The notes: generated from the sequence alone by a model not told the origin. Positions 46,655 to 55,214 are shown, counted from the stretch's first letter. The stretch is DNA of 64,000 nt from Sphingobacterium faecale (GCF_016746095.1 NZ_JAERTY010000003.1:494395-558394), one strand, 5' to 3'. Numbers and translations: made by a program.

Positions 46655-46697
46655 TTATCGGACATTTATCGGACATTTATATGTTTTATCGGACATT
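46655..46697. repeat. Three copies of TTATCGGACATT
   Basis: Exact 12-bp copies lie at 46655-46666, 46666-46677 and 46686-46697. They abut the stop codon of the Fic remnant. A partial GTCCG precedes the first copy. They may be operator-type sites left from a lost gene. Confidence 0.6.
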
Positions 46698-46807
46698 CAT
46701 AGATAAGTATATCTTGTACTCTTTTTATCACCTTCCTTATAAAGTAAACCTTTTTCAACCAATTCAGTTAAATCCCTTCTAGCAGTTCTGTCATGAATGT
46801 GATTGCG
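46697..46807 (-). pseudogene. Fic-family protein, C-terminal remnant
   Basis: The minus strand reads RNHIHDRTARRDLTELVEKG, then LLYKEGDKKSTRYTYL and a stop. This is the winged-helix tail typical of Bacteroidota Fic proteins (consensus SxRTARRDLxxLVExGxL...GxxRxTxY). Only 36 codons remain. The frame begins exactly where the truncated XRE gene ends, in a different frame. The Fic catalytic HPFxxGNGR motif is absent, so it is non-functional. Confidence 0.75.
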
Positions 46808-47051
46808 ATTTGAAACCAAAGGCTTTTGTTAAAAGAGCGACGTGACGTATTGAATATTTATGACGTTGATTTAAATTTTCCACATTTCCTACGAAACTAG
46901 AAGTCACTCCCATCCTTTCGGATAGTTCTTTTTGAGACCAACCCTTCTTATCTCTTAGAGTTTTTACATGAGGCATGAAAAGATACTCTAAATGAAAGAT
47001 CTCATACTCTTTTATCGTTATATATTCATTAATAAAAACACTCAAACACAT
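46791..47051 (-). pseudogene. Truncated XRE-family HTH gene (duplicate of 47827-48231)
   Basis: The 86-codon frame contains an intact Cro/CI helix-turn-helix (VKTLRDKKGWSQKELSERMG, VTSSFVGNVENLNQRHKYS) nearly identical to the intact copy. It ends at FKSQSHS, 44 residues early. The original ATG (MNEYIT) has become ATT, so the reading now begins MCLSVFINEYIT. A 233-bp segment is shared with the intact gene. It could still bind DNA but lacks the C-terminal part. Confidence 0.75.
46798..47030. repeat. 233-bp direct repeat, copy A
   Basis: Nearly identical to 47996-48228 at a constant offset of 1198 bp, with a handful of mismatches clustered near 46970-46998. It covers the shared part of the two XRE genes. 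Homology stops within TGTGATTGCGA, at the junction with the Fic remnant. Confidence 0.85.
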
Positions 47052-47143
47052 ATTTCCTTGCTATTATCTATAATTTAAGCACATACTTAGCAACCTCCCC
47101 TCCCCTTCCTTTGGCGGGGAAGACACGCAGCAGCTTGCTACTG
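47049..47143. repeat. Island leader repeat, copy 1
   Basis: About 95 bp, roughly three-quarters identical to 47724-47820, including TAATTTAAGCACATACTTA and CACGCAGCAGCTTGCT. It lies immediately upstream of the truncated XRE gene on the minus strand. Confidence 0.6.
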
Positions 47144-47173
47144 TTTATAGACAACTATCCATAATACACCAAT

Positions 47174-47703
47174 TTAAATAGGATATTTAGAAATAAAATC
47201 CTTTATCATTTGTCCAGGATCCATTCCCATTGCTTTTTCGATTAAAATAAATTCAAATACTTGAGGTGAACCACCGTTAAAATATATATTTCTCAATCTT
47301 GGAAGTTCAATACCTGTTATTAAATGAACGTCAATTATATCATTTTCAGTACTAATTTCTTTTAATCTCTGATCTTCAAAATGATCCATCATATACTGTC
47401 CAAATGAAGTACGTAACTTGTCATTTCTTTGCATGTTCGAAATATTTTTCAATTCAAAATTTCTGTGTGGGAAGATGAAATCAATAGCATTTTGAAAATT
47501 AGAGTCATAATAGATACAATTGCGTTAAAAGAATAGACTGAAATAGTACTTTTATCTCTGTTAATAATCCTACCAATTTCTACACCTGATATATTAACTT
47601 TCTCACCAAATTCATTATTTGATAATTTGTTAAGATCCTTTTTATTTTTCACATAATTGGAAAAATTTACAACGTCTTGAGCTAACAGTTCTTTTGGTGT
47701 CAT
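47174..47703 (-). pseudogene. Two-HTH regulator gene broken by a frameshift
   Basis: Two overlapping frames (47449-47703 and 47174-47452) look like halves of one protein. The first has KLSNNEFGEKVNISGVEIGR and IINRDKSTISVYSFNAIVSI. The second, extended upstream of its ATG, reads YDSNFQNAIDFIFPHRNFEL and continues into IELPRLRNIYFNGGSPQVFE. Joining them near 47506-47515 by one base restores continuous coding with two similar HTH motifs. The alternative, two genes coupled by ATGA, is less likely because the second frame has coding character before its ATG. Confidence 0.6.
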
Positions 47704-47723
47704 CTAAATTTATTAAAAAAACA

Positions 47724-47820
47724 AATATTTCCCTGCCATTATTTACAATCTAAACACATACTTATCAACCTCTCCTACCCTTTCTTTAGCTGGAATAACA
47801 CGCAGCAGTTTGCTCGTAGT
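47724..47820. repeat. Island leader repeat, copy 2
   Basis: The partner of 47049-47143, lying 21 bp upstream of the broken two-HTH gene. It contains AATCTAAACACATACTTA and CACGCAGCAGTTTGCT. Confidence 0.6.
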
Positions 47821-47826
47821 TGATGA

Positions 47827-48231
47827 CTACTGATTTTTCTTAAAAAACTTGATTGGTATAATCTCTAAAAGTTCAGATTTTATTACACGTGTTTTCTTTT
47901 CTTCTTTACCATCCTTAATTTTTATATAATCAATATTCGTGTTTTCTACTTTTAGAATAACTTCATCATATTCAGGAGGAGCGAAATTAAATAGTTGTGA
48001 TTGCGATTTGAAACCAAAGGCTTTTGTTAAAAGAGCGACGTGACGTATTGAATATTTATGACGTTGATTTAAATTTTCCACATTTCCTACGAAACTAGAA
48101 GTCACTCCCATCCTTTCGGATAGTTCTTTTTGAGACCAACCCTTCTTATCTCTTAGAGTTTTTACATGGAGTATTAAAAGATATTCTAAATGAGAGATCT
48201 CATACTCTTTTATCGTTATATATTCATTCAT
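47827..48231 (-). CDS. XRE-family transcriptional regulator, intact copy
   Basis: The 134-residue protein has a Cro/CI HTH at residues about 20-75 (VKTLRDKKGWSQKELSERMG, VTSSFVGNVENLNQRHKYS) and an extra C-terminal segment (FNFAPPEYDEVILKVENTNIDYIKI...EIIPIKFFKKN). It faces a consensus promoter running the other way, with a 12-bp palindrome (48247-48258) between, an arrangement typical of an autoregulating repressor. It is the only apparently intact gene of the island. Confidence 0.85.
   Translation of the reverse strand: MNEYITIKEYEISHLEYLLILHVKTLRDKKGWSQKELSERMGVTSSFVGNVENLNQRHKYSIRHVALLTKAFGFKSQSQLFNFAPPEYDEVILKVENTNIDYIKIKDGKEEKKTRVIKSELLEIIPIKFFKKNQ
47996..48228. repeat. 233-bp direct repeat, copy B
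   Basis: The parental copy of 46798-47030 (offset 1198 bp), inside the intact XRE gene. Confidence 0.85.
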
Positions 48232-48246
48232 AAAAAAAATATTAGA

Positions 48247-48284
48247 CCAACATGTTGGCTTGTTGTTTTTTATTTATATATTTG
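48247..48284 (+). promoter_or_regulatory. Consensus promoter with 12-bp palindrome over the -33 box
   Basis: CCAACATGTTGG (48247-48258) is a perfect palindrome. Its right arm holds the TTG (48255-48257) of a TTG-N19-TATATTTG promoter (-7 at 48277-48284). A protein bound to the palindrome would block this promoter. The divergent XRE gene starts 16 bp away. Confidence 0.65.
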
Positions 48285-48290
48285 CATAGT

Positions 48291-48560
48291 GTTATACGCG
48301 AATTAATTATGGAAGGTATTTTCACCTTCTTGTAAATGAAGTTTGCTCGCCCGTTCCGCCAGAATAAATCCGCGAGTCGACCTTGAGTTCGCCAATTAAC
48401 TGGATAAATTGTATTTTTATATATAAGTCCAGTACGGCGACCTCTTGTCAGTCTTAAGGATTCTGATATTCATCTCGAATTGAAGACGGTCTGGCGGCCG
48501 AAAAAAAGGTTAAGCATAGAGGTCTGCCTATTGGCACCTGATATTATCTTTTTAGAATGA
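48291..48560 (+). ncRNA. Candidate structured RNA of unknown family
   Basis: Downstream of the promoter at 48277-48284 a nested fold is visible. It has a 5' hairpin GAAGGT/ACCTTC (48312-48329) and a long-range closing stem CCGCCAGA/TCTGGCGG (48356-48363 with 48490-48497). Inside are TTCGCC/GGCGA (48388-48393 with 48436-48440), ACTGGA/TCCAGT (48399-48404 with 48428-48433) and GTCTT/AAGAC (48451-48455 with 48483-48487). A last hairpin near 48520-48539 is followed by TATCTTTTT. There is no long ORF. It does not match RNase P, tmRNA, SRP or riboswitch signatures I know. Confidence 0.45.
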
Positions 48561-48586
48561 ACTTCGTTAACATAAATTTAAAAATT

Positions 48587-48697
48587 ATGAGAACGAATTT
48601 TAAAACCACCAAACAAGATCAGCCATACTCGATCTATGATCGCAGTTACTGGTTATCCATTTCCCTAACAAAGAACAAAATATCTCCTCCAGAATAG
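48587..48697 (+). CDS. Possible 36-codon peptide after the structured RNA
   Basis: ATG at 48587 opens MRTNFKTTKQDQPYSIYDRS and continues to a stop at 48697. It lies on the strand of the upstream promoter, but no SD, homology or codon bias supports it. Listed because it is the only reading frame served by that promoter. Confidence 0.15.
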   Translation: MRTNFKTTKQDQPYSIYDRSYWLSISLTKNKISPPE

Positions 48698-49181
48698 GAT
48701 CGATACCCCTAAACAGAAAAAAAGAGGCACGGATTGCTACGTTTTTTCTCAAAACTTTTTGAGATTTCTCCACTACGGTCGATATGAAACCGTAAACGAG
48801 AGCTATTACCAGCAATACCTATACTTTTTTATTCTGTAACACCGGCCTATCATACAACCTACAGGAGGCTGTACAATAGACTGATATCACCTTTTCTTTC
48901 GTACTTTAAAGGTAATAATATCATTCTATTTGGGCAAGCCCTTTTGTAAGGATATTATTGTTTTGCAATAATAGAGGTCGGTTTTTGAAATCTAAAAACC
49001 CAAGTGTCTTATAATCTACGTATAGAGACCAATTAATTCACGCTTTTCCACACTTGGGAATTTTCTAAAGCATATTGTTGTGCGCTAATCATAAAAGCTT
49101 CATTCCTTGCTCGGCACTTAAGTAACCCGCAGTAGGCAGAACGCTCTATGCAGAATCCGCAACAATAAAAAAAACCTAATA
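48698..49181. other. Gene-free leader region upstream of susC
   Basis: No convincing gene. A perfect hairpin TATTATTG/CAATAATA (48953-48960 with 48966-48973) is the only strong structure. No consensus -7 box was found for susC, so its promoter may be regulator-dependent. Confidence 0.4.
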
Positions 49182-52100
49182 ATGAAAAATTATACCAGAT
49201 TAAAATCTGTTTTTATGATCTGTGCCTTGATGTCTTTTTTTACGCCATCAATTTACGCACAGCAACAAACCCTCCGCGGAAAAGTCAGCTCCGCAGAGAC
49301 CAATGAACACCTAGCAGGCGTAAGTATTCAGGTCAAAAACAAACAGACAAGTACCAAGACCAATGCCAAAGGGGAATACCAAATTAGCGTGTCGACAGGC
49401 GATGTGCTTGTATTTAGCTCTGTAGGCTATGCCAACAAAGAAGTCAAATTGGAGCAACAATTGGTTTTGAATGTAGCCCTCAGCCCTACTCGCCAAGAAA
49501 TTCAACAAGTGGAGATCAGTACAGGTTACCAAACCATTAACCCCGAGCGTTTTGTCGGTGCGGCCTCCAAACTGGATAGTGCTAGCTTCCATGATCAGGC
49601 CGGGAAAGGGATTATTGAAAGGTTAAAAGCGAATGTGACCGGAGTTTTATTTCCGAGACAAGCAACGGAAGAGCCCACTATTCGTGGATTAAGCACCCTA
49701 TACGCTATTGCCGGGCTCGGTGTTCACGCTCCATTAATAGTTGTCGATAACTTCCCCATGGATCACCGCTTTGACATGAACAGCATTAACCCCAATGATG
49801 TACTGGATATTACTGTTCTGAAAGATGCAGCTGCAGCTTCCATCTGGGGAGCACGGGCCGGGAATGGGGTTATCGTGATCACAACCAAGAAAGGAAAGTA
49901 CCAGGAGAAGTTGAACTTTTCGGCCAGTTCCAATTTTGGCATCACCGAAAAACCAGACTTGTACGCCTACGATCGGATGGAGATTGCAGACTTTATAGAG
50001 GTGGAGCGTTTTCTATTTGGCAAGAACCATTATACCGCCCAATTGAATAATAGCACCACACGTCCCATTGTTTCCCCAGTAGTGGAGGTACTAAACCAAT
50101 TGAAAAATACTGACATCGACGAAGCTACTGCCGAGGCCTTAATTGCTGGCTATAAAAAGAATGATATCCGTCGTGACTTGGAGCGCTATGTTTTTCAAAG
50201 GGCCATCAAGCAACAACATTATATAGGCATGAATGGCGGTACGGACAATGCCAACTATTCCCTCTCTTTTGGTTACAACCAAAACAGGTCGAATCTACAG
50301 CACAGCAAAGCTTCTCAGGATTATACGGTAAAAGCCAACTATGGGATGAAGCCCATAAAAAACCTGGAGATTAATACTGGTTTATTCTATACCAGTGCAA
50401 AGAGTCCCGCAAGCAATTTACCCCTTTTCTCGACTATACCCTATGAAGCTTTGGCCGATGCCGACGGCAATCCTCTTGCTACGAGTCGCCTCATTCGACG
50501 AAGCTATTTAGATACCGCAGGTAATGGCAAACTACTGGACTGGCAGTACCGCCCATTGGACGAAATGCGCTTGACCGACAATAATACCCATACCAAATCC
50601 ATCAACCTCAATGTGGGTGCAAGCTATCGCATTTTTGATGGGTTAAGGGGTAGTATACAATACAATTTTCGTACGCAAAATGGCTTTCAAAAAGAACTTC
50701 GTACTCAAGAAACGTATTATGTTCGTGATTTGATCAATCGGTTTTCAGTTATTACTGGCGACGTTGCCAAGAGCGAGTTTCCTATGGGCGCCTACCTCAA
50801 CCTCTACGATACCGAAACCAAGAGTGAAAACCTACGTGCACAACTGGATTATGCCAAAAGCTGGAAGGTACATAACCTGTCCGCCATGCTGGTTGCCGAA
50901 CGATCGGAATCGGTCAGCAGCGATCGAACGAACACTTTTCTTGGCTACGACGATGAATACGAAACCTACAAGAAAGACATCAACCACAATATAGCTTACC
51001 CTATATTTCAACGCATAGCTGGTACCACGGGTAAAATACCAGAGAACAACAAATTGTCCTCGGGCAACACCAGTCGGTTTGTATCCTTCCTAGCCAATGC
51101 TTCTTATACCTACAAAAATCTGTACACCCTATACGGTAGCGCCAGACGTGATGGGACCAACTTCTATGGCGCCACAACCAACAACAAATGGAAGCCTATG
51201 TGGTCCATCGGTGCTAGCTGGAATATATCCAACGAGGCTTTTTTCGATCTGTCTTGGATCAACTCCTTAAAGGTAAAAAGCTCCTTTGGGTATATGGGCA
51301 ATACCGTGCCTATTACGGGCTTGATGACTATTACTCGGCAAAAAATACCAGATGAATTTACAGGCTTACCCTATGCCACTATCCCAACCCCACCAAACCC
51401 TACCCTGCGCTGGGAGCAAATCAAAACCATCAACACGGGACTTGATTTTAGCTTGTTGAACAATCGTCTATCGGGTACTATAGACTACTTTCACAAGCAG
51501 TCCATTGATCTAATTGCCAGTATGCCGATGGATCCAACTATAGGCATAACAAAGCAGCAAATAAACTCGGCCAGCCTAAAGACGAATGGTACGGAGCTTA
51601 AACTAAATAGTCGCAATCTACAGGGGCCTATTCAATGGAATACGGGTTTCGGATTTTCTTATGTAAAAACCATTGTAACTAAGTTTTTTGATAATGGCTA
51701 TCGAGCGAGTGACTTTATCGGTCTAGGTGTTAATCCGACGGAAGGGCAGGTTGCTTATGGCTTGGCAAGTTATAAATGGGGCGGCTTAGACCCTTCCAAT
51801 GGACAGCCACAAGGCTATTTGAATGGAGAGTTATCCAAAGACTATCAAGCTATTTTTAATGATTCCATTCAAAATCAAAACTTTCACGGTTCCAGTATGC
51901 CCTTAGTTTATGGTTTTATTAACAACAGCATCAGCTATAAGAACATCAGCCTTTCGGCCAATATAGCCTATCAATTGGATTATTATTTTAGAGCCAACAC
52001 GATTGACTATTCGTTATTATATAACGTAAACCGTGTTACCCACCCTGACTTTAATAAGCGTTGGCAAAAATCTGGAGATGAGTTGACAACAACCGTACCT

Positions 52101-52400
52101 GCTATGGCCTATCCAGTTGTGGCAAGGAGTGATGCCTTCTATGCCAACTCCGAAGTCAATGTACATCGAGCGGATCATATCCGATTACGGGATATCCGTC
52201 TCCAATATAGGATCAATAAGGGGAGCATACCTCATTTGCCCGTTCAGTCCGTTCAGCTATTCTTAAATGCCAGCAACCTCAACATCATCCTCTGGCGTGC
52301 CAATAAAAAAGGATTAGATCCCGATCTAACGTATCCCTCTCAATACCAATCCTACCCTTCCTCCAAGATCTGGACCATGGGTTTCAATATTCAATTTTAA
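49182..52400 (+). CDS. SusC/RagA-family TonB-dependent outer-membrane transporter
   Basis: The 1072-residue protein has a signal peptide ending ...FFTPSIYAQ, a carboxypeptidase-regulatory-like N-terminal domain (LRGKVSSAETNEHLAGVSIQVKNK), and then the plug (RLKANVTGVLF, PTIRGLSTLYAIAG, PLIVVDNFPMD, VLDITVLKDAAAASIWGARAGNGVIVITTKKG, the SusC signature). A 22-strand-type barrel follows, ending SKIWTMGFNIQF. With the SusD partner 11 bp downstream it imports an oligomer (glycan or peptide) using TonB energy. No glycosidase or sulfatase is nearby; the downstream TlpA-like gene suggests a non-glycan substrate. Confidence 0.92.
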   Translation: MKNYTRLKSVFMICALMSFFTPSIYAQQQTLRGKVSSAETNEHLAGVSIQVKNKQTSTKTNAKGEYQISVSTGDVLVFSSVGYANKEVKLEQQLVLNVALSPTRQEIQQVEISTGYQTINPERFVGAASKLDSASFHDQAGKGIIERLKANVTGVLFPRQATEEPTIRGLSTLYAIAGLGVHAPLIVVDNFPMDHRFDMNSINPNDVLDITVLKDAAAASIWGARAGNGVIVITTKKGKYQEKLNFSASSNFGITEKPDLYAYDRMEIADFIEVERFLFGKNHYTAQLNNSTTRPIVSPVVEVLNQLKNTDIDEATAEALIAGYKKNDIRRDLERYVFQRAIKQQHYIGMNGGTDNANYSLSFGYNQNRSNLQHSKASQDYTVKANYGMKPIKNLEINTGLFYTSAKSPASNLPLFSTIPYEALADADGNPLATSRLIRRSYLDTAGNGKLLDWQYRPLDEMRLTDNNTHTKSINLNVGASYRIFDGLRGSIQYNFRTQNGFQKELRTQETYYVRDLINRFSVITGDVAKSEFPMGAYLNLYDTETKSENLRAQLDYAKSWKVHNLSAMLVAERSESVSSDRTNTFLGYDDEYETYKKDINHNIAYPIFQRIAGTTGKIPENNKLSSGNTSRFVSFLANASYTYKNLYTLYGSARRDGTNFYGATTNNKWKPMWSIGASWNISNEAFFDLSWINSLKVKSSFGYMGNTVPITGLMTITRQKIPDEFTGLPYATIPTPPNPTLRWEQIKTINTGLDFSLLNNRLSGTIDYFHKQSIDLIASMPMDPTIGITKQQINSASLKTNGTELKLNSRNLQGPIQWNTGFGFSYVKTIVTKFFDNGYRASDFIGLGVNPTEGQVAYGLASYKWGGLDPSNGQPQGYLNGELSKDYQAIFNDSIQNQNFHGSSMPLVYGFINNSISYKNISLSANIAYQLDYYFRANTIDYSLLYNVNRVTHPDFNKRWQKSGDELTTTVPAMAYPVVARSDAFYANSEVNVHRADHIRLRDIRLQYRINKGSIPHLPVQSVQLFLNASNLNIILWRANKKGLDPDLTYPSQYQSYPSSKIWTMGFNIQF

Positions 52401-52411
52401 ATTTCACCATC

Positions 52412-53785
52412 ATGAAAATTATGTTTTTGATTAGACTATGCCTAATCAGCTTAGCCTTTATTGCCCTTTCTTGTCAAGACTTTTTAGACGAGAAGCCCGC
52501 GAAACACCTAACTGTTCCGAACAGTTTAGACGATTTACAAGCCATATTGAATAATCGTAATTTATATTTCTGGAACAGCAGTATGCCTGAAGCTTTCGCA
52601 GACAATTATTATGTGGAAGAATCTGTTTGGCTAGCGGCAAGTGAGGCACATGGTAAGTTTTATTACCATTGGGATTCAAAAGTTCCATCCGATCAGACAT
52701 GGAATTATTTTTACACATGGATAATCTATTACCCAAATGTAGTGTTGGATCAATTAAATAATTTTAAAGAGACAAGTGAAAATCGCCAGCAATACAATAC
52801 CATAAAAGGAGAAGCCCTGTTCTATAGAGCCTTTGCATTTTGGCAATTGGCCCAGTTGTATTGTAAACCCTATTCCGAAACAGCTAAGACTGATTTAGGT
52901 ATTCCGCTCCGTACTACCGCCGCTATCGAAACACCTTCCGTACGAGCTACGGTACAACAGACCTATGATCAAATAATTGGGGATTTGTTGCTTGCATTGG
53001 ATCTTCTGCCTGAAGAATCTGTTGTGCCTACTAAACCTAATAAGACAGGTGTCTACGGCTTACTTTCGCGTTGTTACCTTTCCATGCGAGACTATGTCAA
53101 TGCAGGCAAATATGCGGATTTATGTTTAAAGGCACATTCGGACTTGATTGATTTCAATACGGTTAAAACAGATCCTTTACCTTTTAAACGATTTAATAAG
53201 GAAACTATTTATTATGCCTATTGTGGGAACACTGTTAGTATTCTTGGAAATCCAAGAGGACGTATTGATACGCTACTTTACCAATCCTATGACGAAAAGG
53301 ATCTTCGCAAAAAACTGTTTTTTACTGAAATGACAGGAGAGAACGTAGGTAGTTTTCGTTTTACAGGTTCTTATGATGGAGAACATAATATTGCAGGCGT
53401 AGTACATAGCATAACTACTGCAGAAATGTACCTAAACCGAGCAGAGTGTTTTGCGCGTGATGGGAAAAAAGATTTGGCCTTAGCAGATTTGAATACATTG
53501 ATGAAAAATCGTTGGGACAATTCCGTTCCCTATCCTAGCATCACTGCCACATCGGCTGAAGATGCTTTAGAAAAAATTTTAGTTGAGCGTAGGAAAGAAC
53601 TGGTGTACCGAAGCTTGCGATGGACAGATCTACGCCGCTTTAACTTAGAAGGACGTAATATTACTTTGGTTCGAAATGTTAATAATCAACAATATTTATT
53701 GCCTCCTAATGATCCAAGATGGGTCATGTTGATTTCCGATGAGGTCATCAACAGAACAGGTATGCCGCAGAATCCAAGAAATTAA
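52412..53785 (+). CDS. SusD/RagB-family outer-membrane lipoprotein
   Basis: The 457-residue lipoprotein (ALSCQDF, Cys21) has the SusD fold. Its N-terminus is FLDEKPAKHLTVPNSLDDLQAILNN, and the TPR-like helices include GEALFYRAFAFWQLAQLYCKPY and GVYGLLSRCYLSMRDYVNAGKYAD. The C-terminal part has TTAEMYLNRAECFARDGK and EKILVERRKELVYRSLRWTDLRRFN. It captures the ligand over the SusC pore. The gene overlaps nothing and precedes the TlpA-like gene by 22 bp. Confidence 0.92.
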   Translation: MKIMFLIRLCLISLAFIALSCQDFLDEKPAKHLTVPNSLDDLQAILNNRNLYFWNSSMPEAFADNYYVEESVWLAASEAHGKFYYHWDSKVPSDQTWNYFYTWIIYYPNVVLDQLNNFKETSENRQQYNTIKGEALFYRAFAFWQLAQLYCKPYSETAKTDLGIPLRTTAAIETPSVRATVQQTYDQIIGDLLLALDLLPEESVVPTKPNKTGVYGLLSRCYLSMRDYVNAGKYADLCLKAHSDLIDFNTVKTDPLPFKRFNKETIYYAYCGNTVSILGNPRGRIDTLLYQSYDEKDLRKKLFFTEMTGENVGSFRFTGSYDGEHNIAGVVHSITTAEMYLNRAECFARDGKKDLALADLNTLMKNRWDNSVPYPSITATSAEDALEKILVERRKELVYRSLRWTDLRRFNLEGRNITLVRNVNNQQYLLPPNDPRWVMLISDEVINRTGMPQNPRN

Positions 53786-53807
53786 TACTATTAAAAATAA
53801 CAAGAGA

Positions 53808-55172
53808 ATGAAAATGATATTTATAGTATTGGTTTTGTTCCTTTTATGGAACAAAACCAATGCACAATACCAAGCACTACAAATCGGCGAAAAGATGCCT
53901 GACTTTGAATTTAAAATCCAAAATTACAAAACACCTACGGCTCGAATATCCGACTTCAAAGGCAAGCTGGTCTTTTTTGACTTTTGGAGTACCTATTGCA
54001 GTTCCTGTATTGCTGGTTTTCCAAAAATGGAAAAATTGCAAGAAGAGTTTGGGGATCAAATCATCATTATACTGGTCAATATGCGGGAGACACAGGAGGA
54101 AGTAGATAAACGATTAAAAGCGCGTAAAAGTATAGCACCCGAATTAAAGCGCATGCCTTCCATTATCGGAGAGGAAGCCTTCGCACAACTTTTTCCACAT
54201 TACTACGCAGGAAACTATGTATGGATAGATCCACAAGGCATCCTCCGTTTGAATACAGCCGTAACCAAAAACATTCATGCAAAAAAGATACAAGAGGTTC
54301 TTGATGGGAAAGAAATATCCTTCTTAACAATTAACAAACAGTATGGTTTAACTGATAATGAACCAAGCTTATTGAATATCATCAATACAGCTGATCCTAA
54401 AAATGCAGATTCCTATTCTATCCTAAGTCCAGTCAACCTAGATTATTACCCTGGAGGTGGTCAGTTAGTAGATCAAAAAGATTCGATTTCAAACACGATT
54501 CGAAACACCTATATCAATCGAGGGTTTGCAAACTTATATAATTATGCCCTTCAAGAAAGCTTAGACAAGGAGTGGGAATCTAAAATATTTGGTCCAACAA
54601 ATACCCGTCATCATCTTGATCGCTTTCGCTTTTTGGTGAAAGACACCACTTTGTATGATAATCTATATCTACTTCCTAAAAACAAACACACGGATGAGTA
54701 TGTAACCCGTAGTCAATACTGCTACGAACAAGTACTTCCACAAAACGTAACAAAGGAAGAAGCGCAAAGGTATATGAAAGAAGATCTTGATCGTTATTTT
54801 GGAATTCGATATGGATGTAAGGTCACCGTAGAAAAAGTTGAAATACCTTGTTACTATTTAACGAGTTTAACTAATCCCATAAAGCTCTCGGAAGATGAAA
54901 TCAAGACAAAATTGAAAGCGTTGAATTTTAATGAATTTGGCTCTACTATGGATTATAACAGTCTGGTAAGTTCTTACTTTTATACAATTGGAGAGTCTCC
55001 GTACGTCTTCCTTGGTCTAGGTGTTCCAAAAGAGTTTACTGCAATCATTCCAAAATGGGATCAATGGAAAAAAAATAGTACGTTTCAAGATTTACAACAG
55101 GTATTGGGATTATACAACCTAAAACTTGTTAAGGGAACAAAACGGATAAATATGATTGTTGTTAGAGACTAA
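53808..55172 (+). CDS. TlpA-like thioredoxin-domain protein with unknown C-terminal half
   Basis: From the ATG at 53808 (before MKMIFIVLVLFLLWNKTNAQ, a signal peptide) the protein has 454 residues. The upstream frame to 53739 overlaps susD and hides the signal, so it is rejected as start. The thioredoxin domain has GEKMPDFEFKIQNYKTPTA, VFFDFWSTYCSSCIAGFPKM (CSSC redox site, about residue 65) and IIGEEAFAQLFPHYYAGNYVWID. Residues after 200 are of unknown function. It is encoded in the SusCD operon and closed by a strong terminator. It probably handles thiols of the imported substrate or of the transporter. Confidence 0.82.
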   Translation: MKMIFIVLVLFLLWNKTNAQYQALQIGEKMPDFEFKIQNYKTPTARISDFKGKLVFFDFWSTYCSSCIAGFPKMEKLQEEFGDQIIIILVNMRETQEEVDKRLKARKSIAPELKRMPSIIGEEAFAQLFPHYYAGNYVWIDPQGILRLNTAVTKNIHAKKIQEVLDGKEISFLTINKQYGLTDNEPSLLNIINTADPKNADSYSILSPVNLDYYPGGGQLVDQKDSISNTIRNTYINRGFANLYNYALQESLDKEWESKIFGPTNTRHHLDRFRFLVKDTTLYDNLYLLPKNKHTDEYVTRSQYCYEQVLPQNVTKEEAQRYMKEDLDRYFGIRYGCKVTVEKVEIPCYYLTSLTNPIKLSEDEIKTKLKALNFNEFGSTMDYNSLVSSYFYTIGESPYVFLGLGVPKEFTAIIPKWDQWKKNSTFQDLQQVLGLYNLKLVKGTKRINMIVVRD

Positions 55173-55176
55173 AAAA

Positions 55177-55214
55177 AACATCCCTCTCTGAAATATGGAT
55201 CAAAGAGGGATGTT
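55177..55214. terminator. Bidirectional terminator between the SusCD-TlpA operon and the MauE operon
   Basis: AACATCCCTCT/AGAGGGATGTT is an 11-bp perfect stem preceded by an A run (55171-55178). It lies between convergent operons. Confidence 0.75.

Noticed and set aside
47049..47820. Leader repeats as integron attC sites
   Set aside because: No recognisable GTTRRRY/RYYYAAC core boxes and no integron integrase in the window.
48291..48560. The structured region as RNase P RNA, tmRNA, SRP RNA, a retron msr-msd or a TnpB-type guide RNA
   Set aside because: Signature sequences of the first three are absent, and there is no reverse transcriptase or TnpB/IscB-like gene nearby.
48600..48815. 71-codon minus-strand ORF upstream of susC
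   Set aside because: No homology or start signals, opposite to the local promoter; composition not protein-like.
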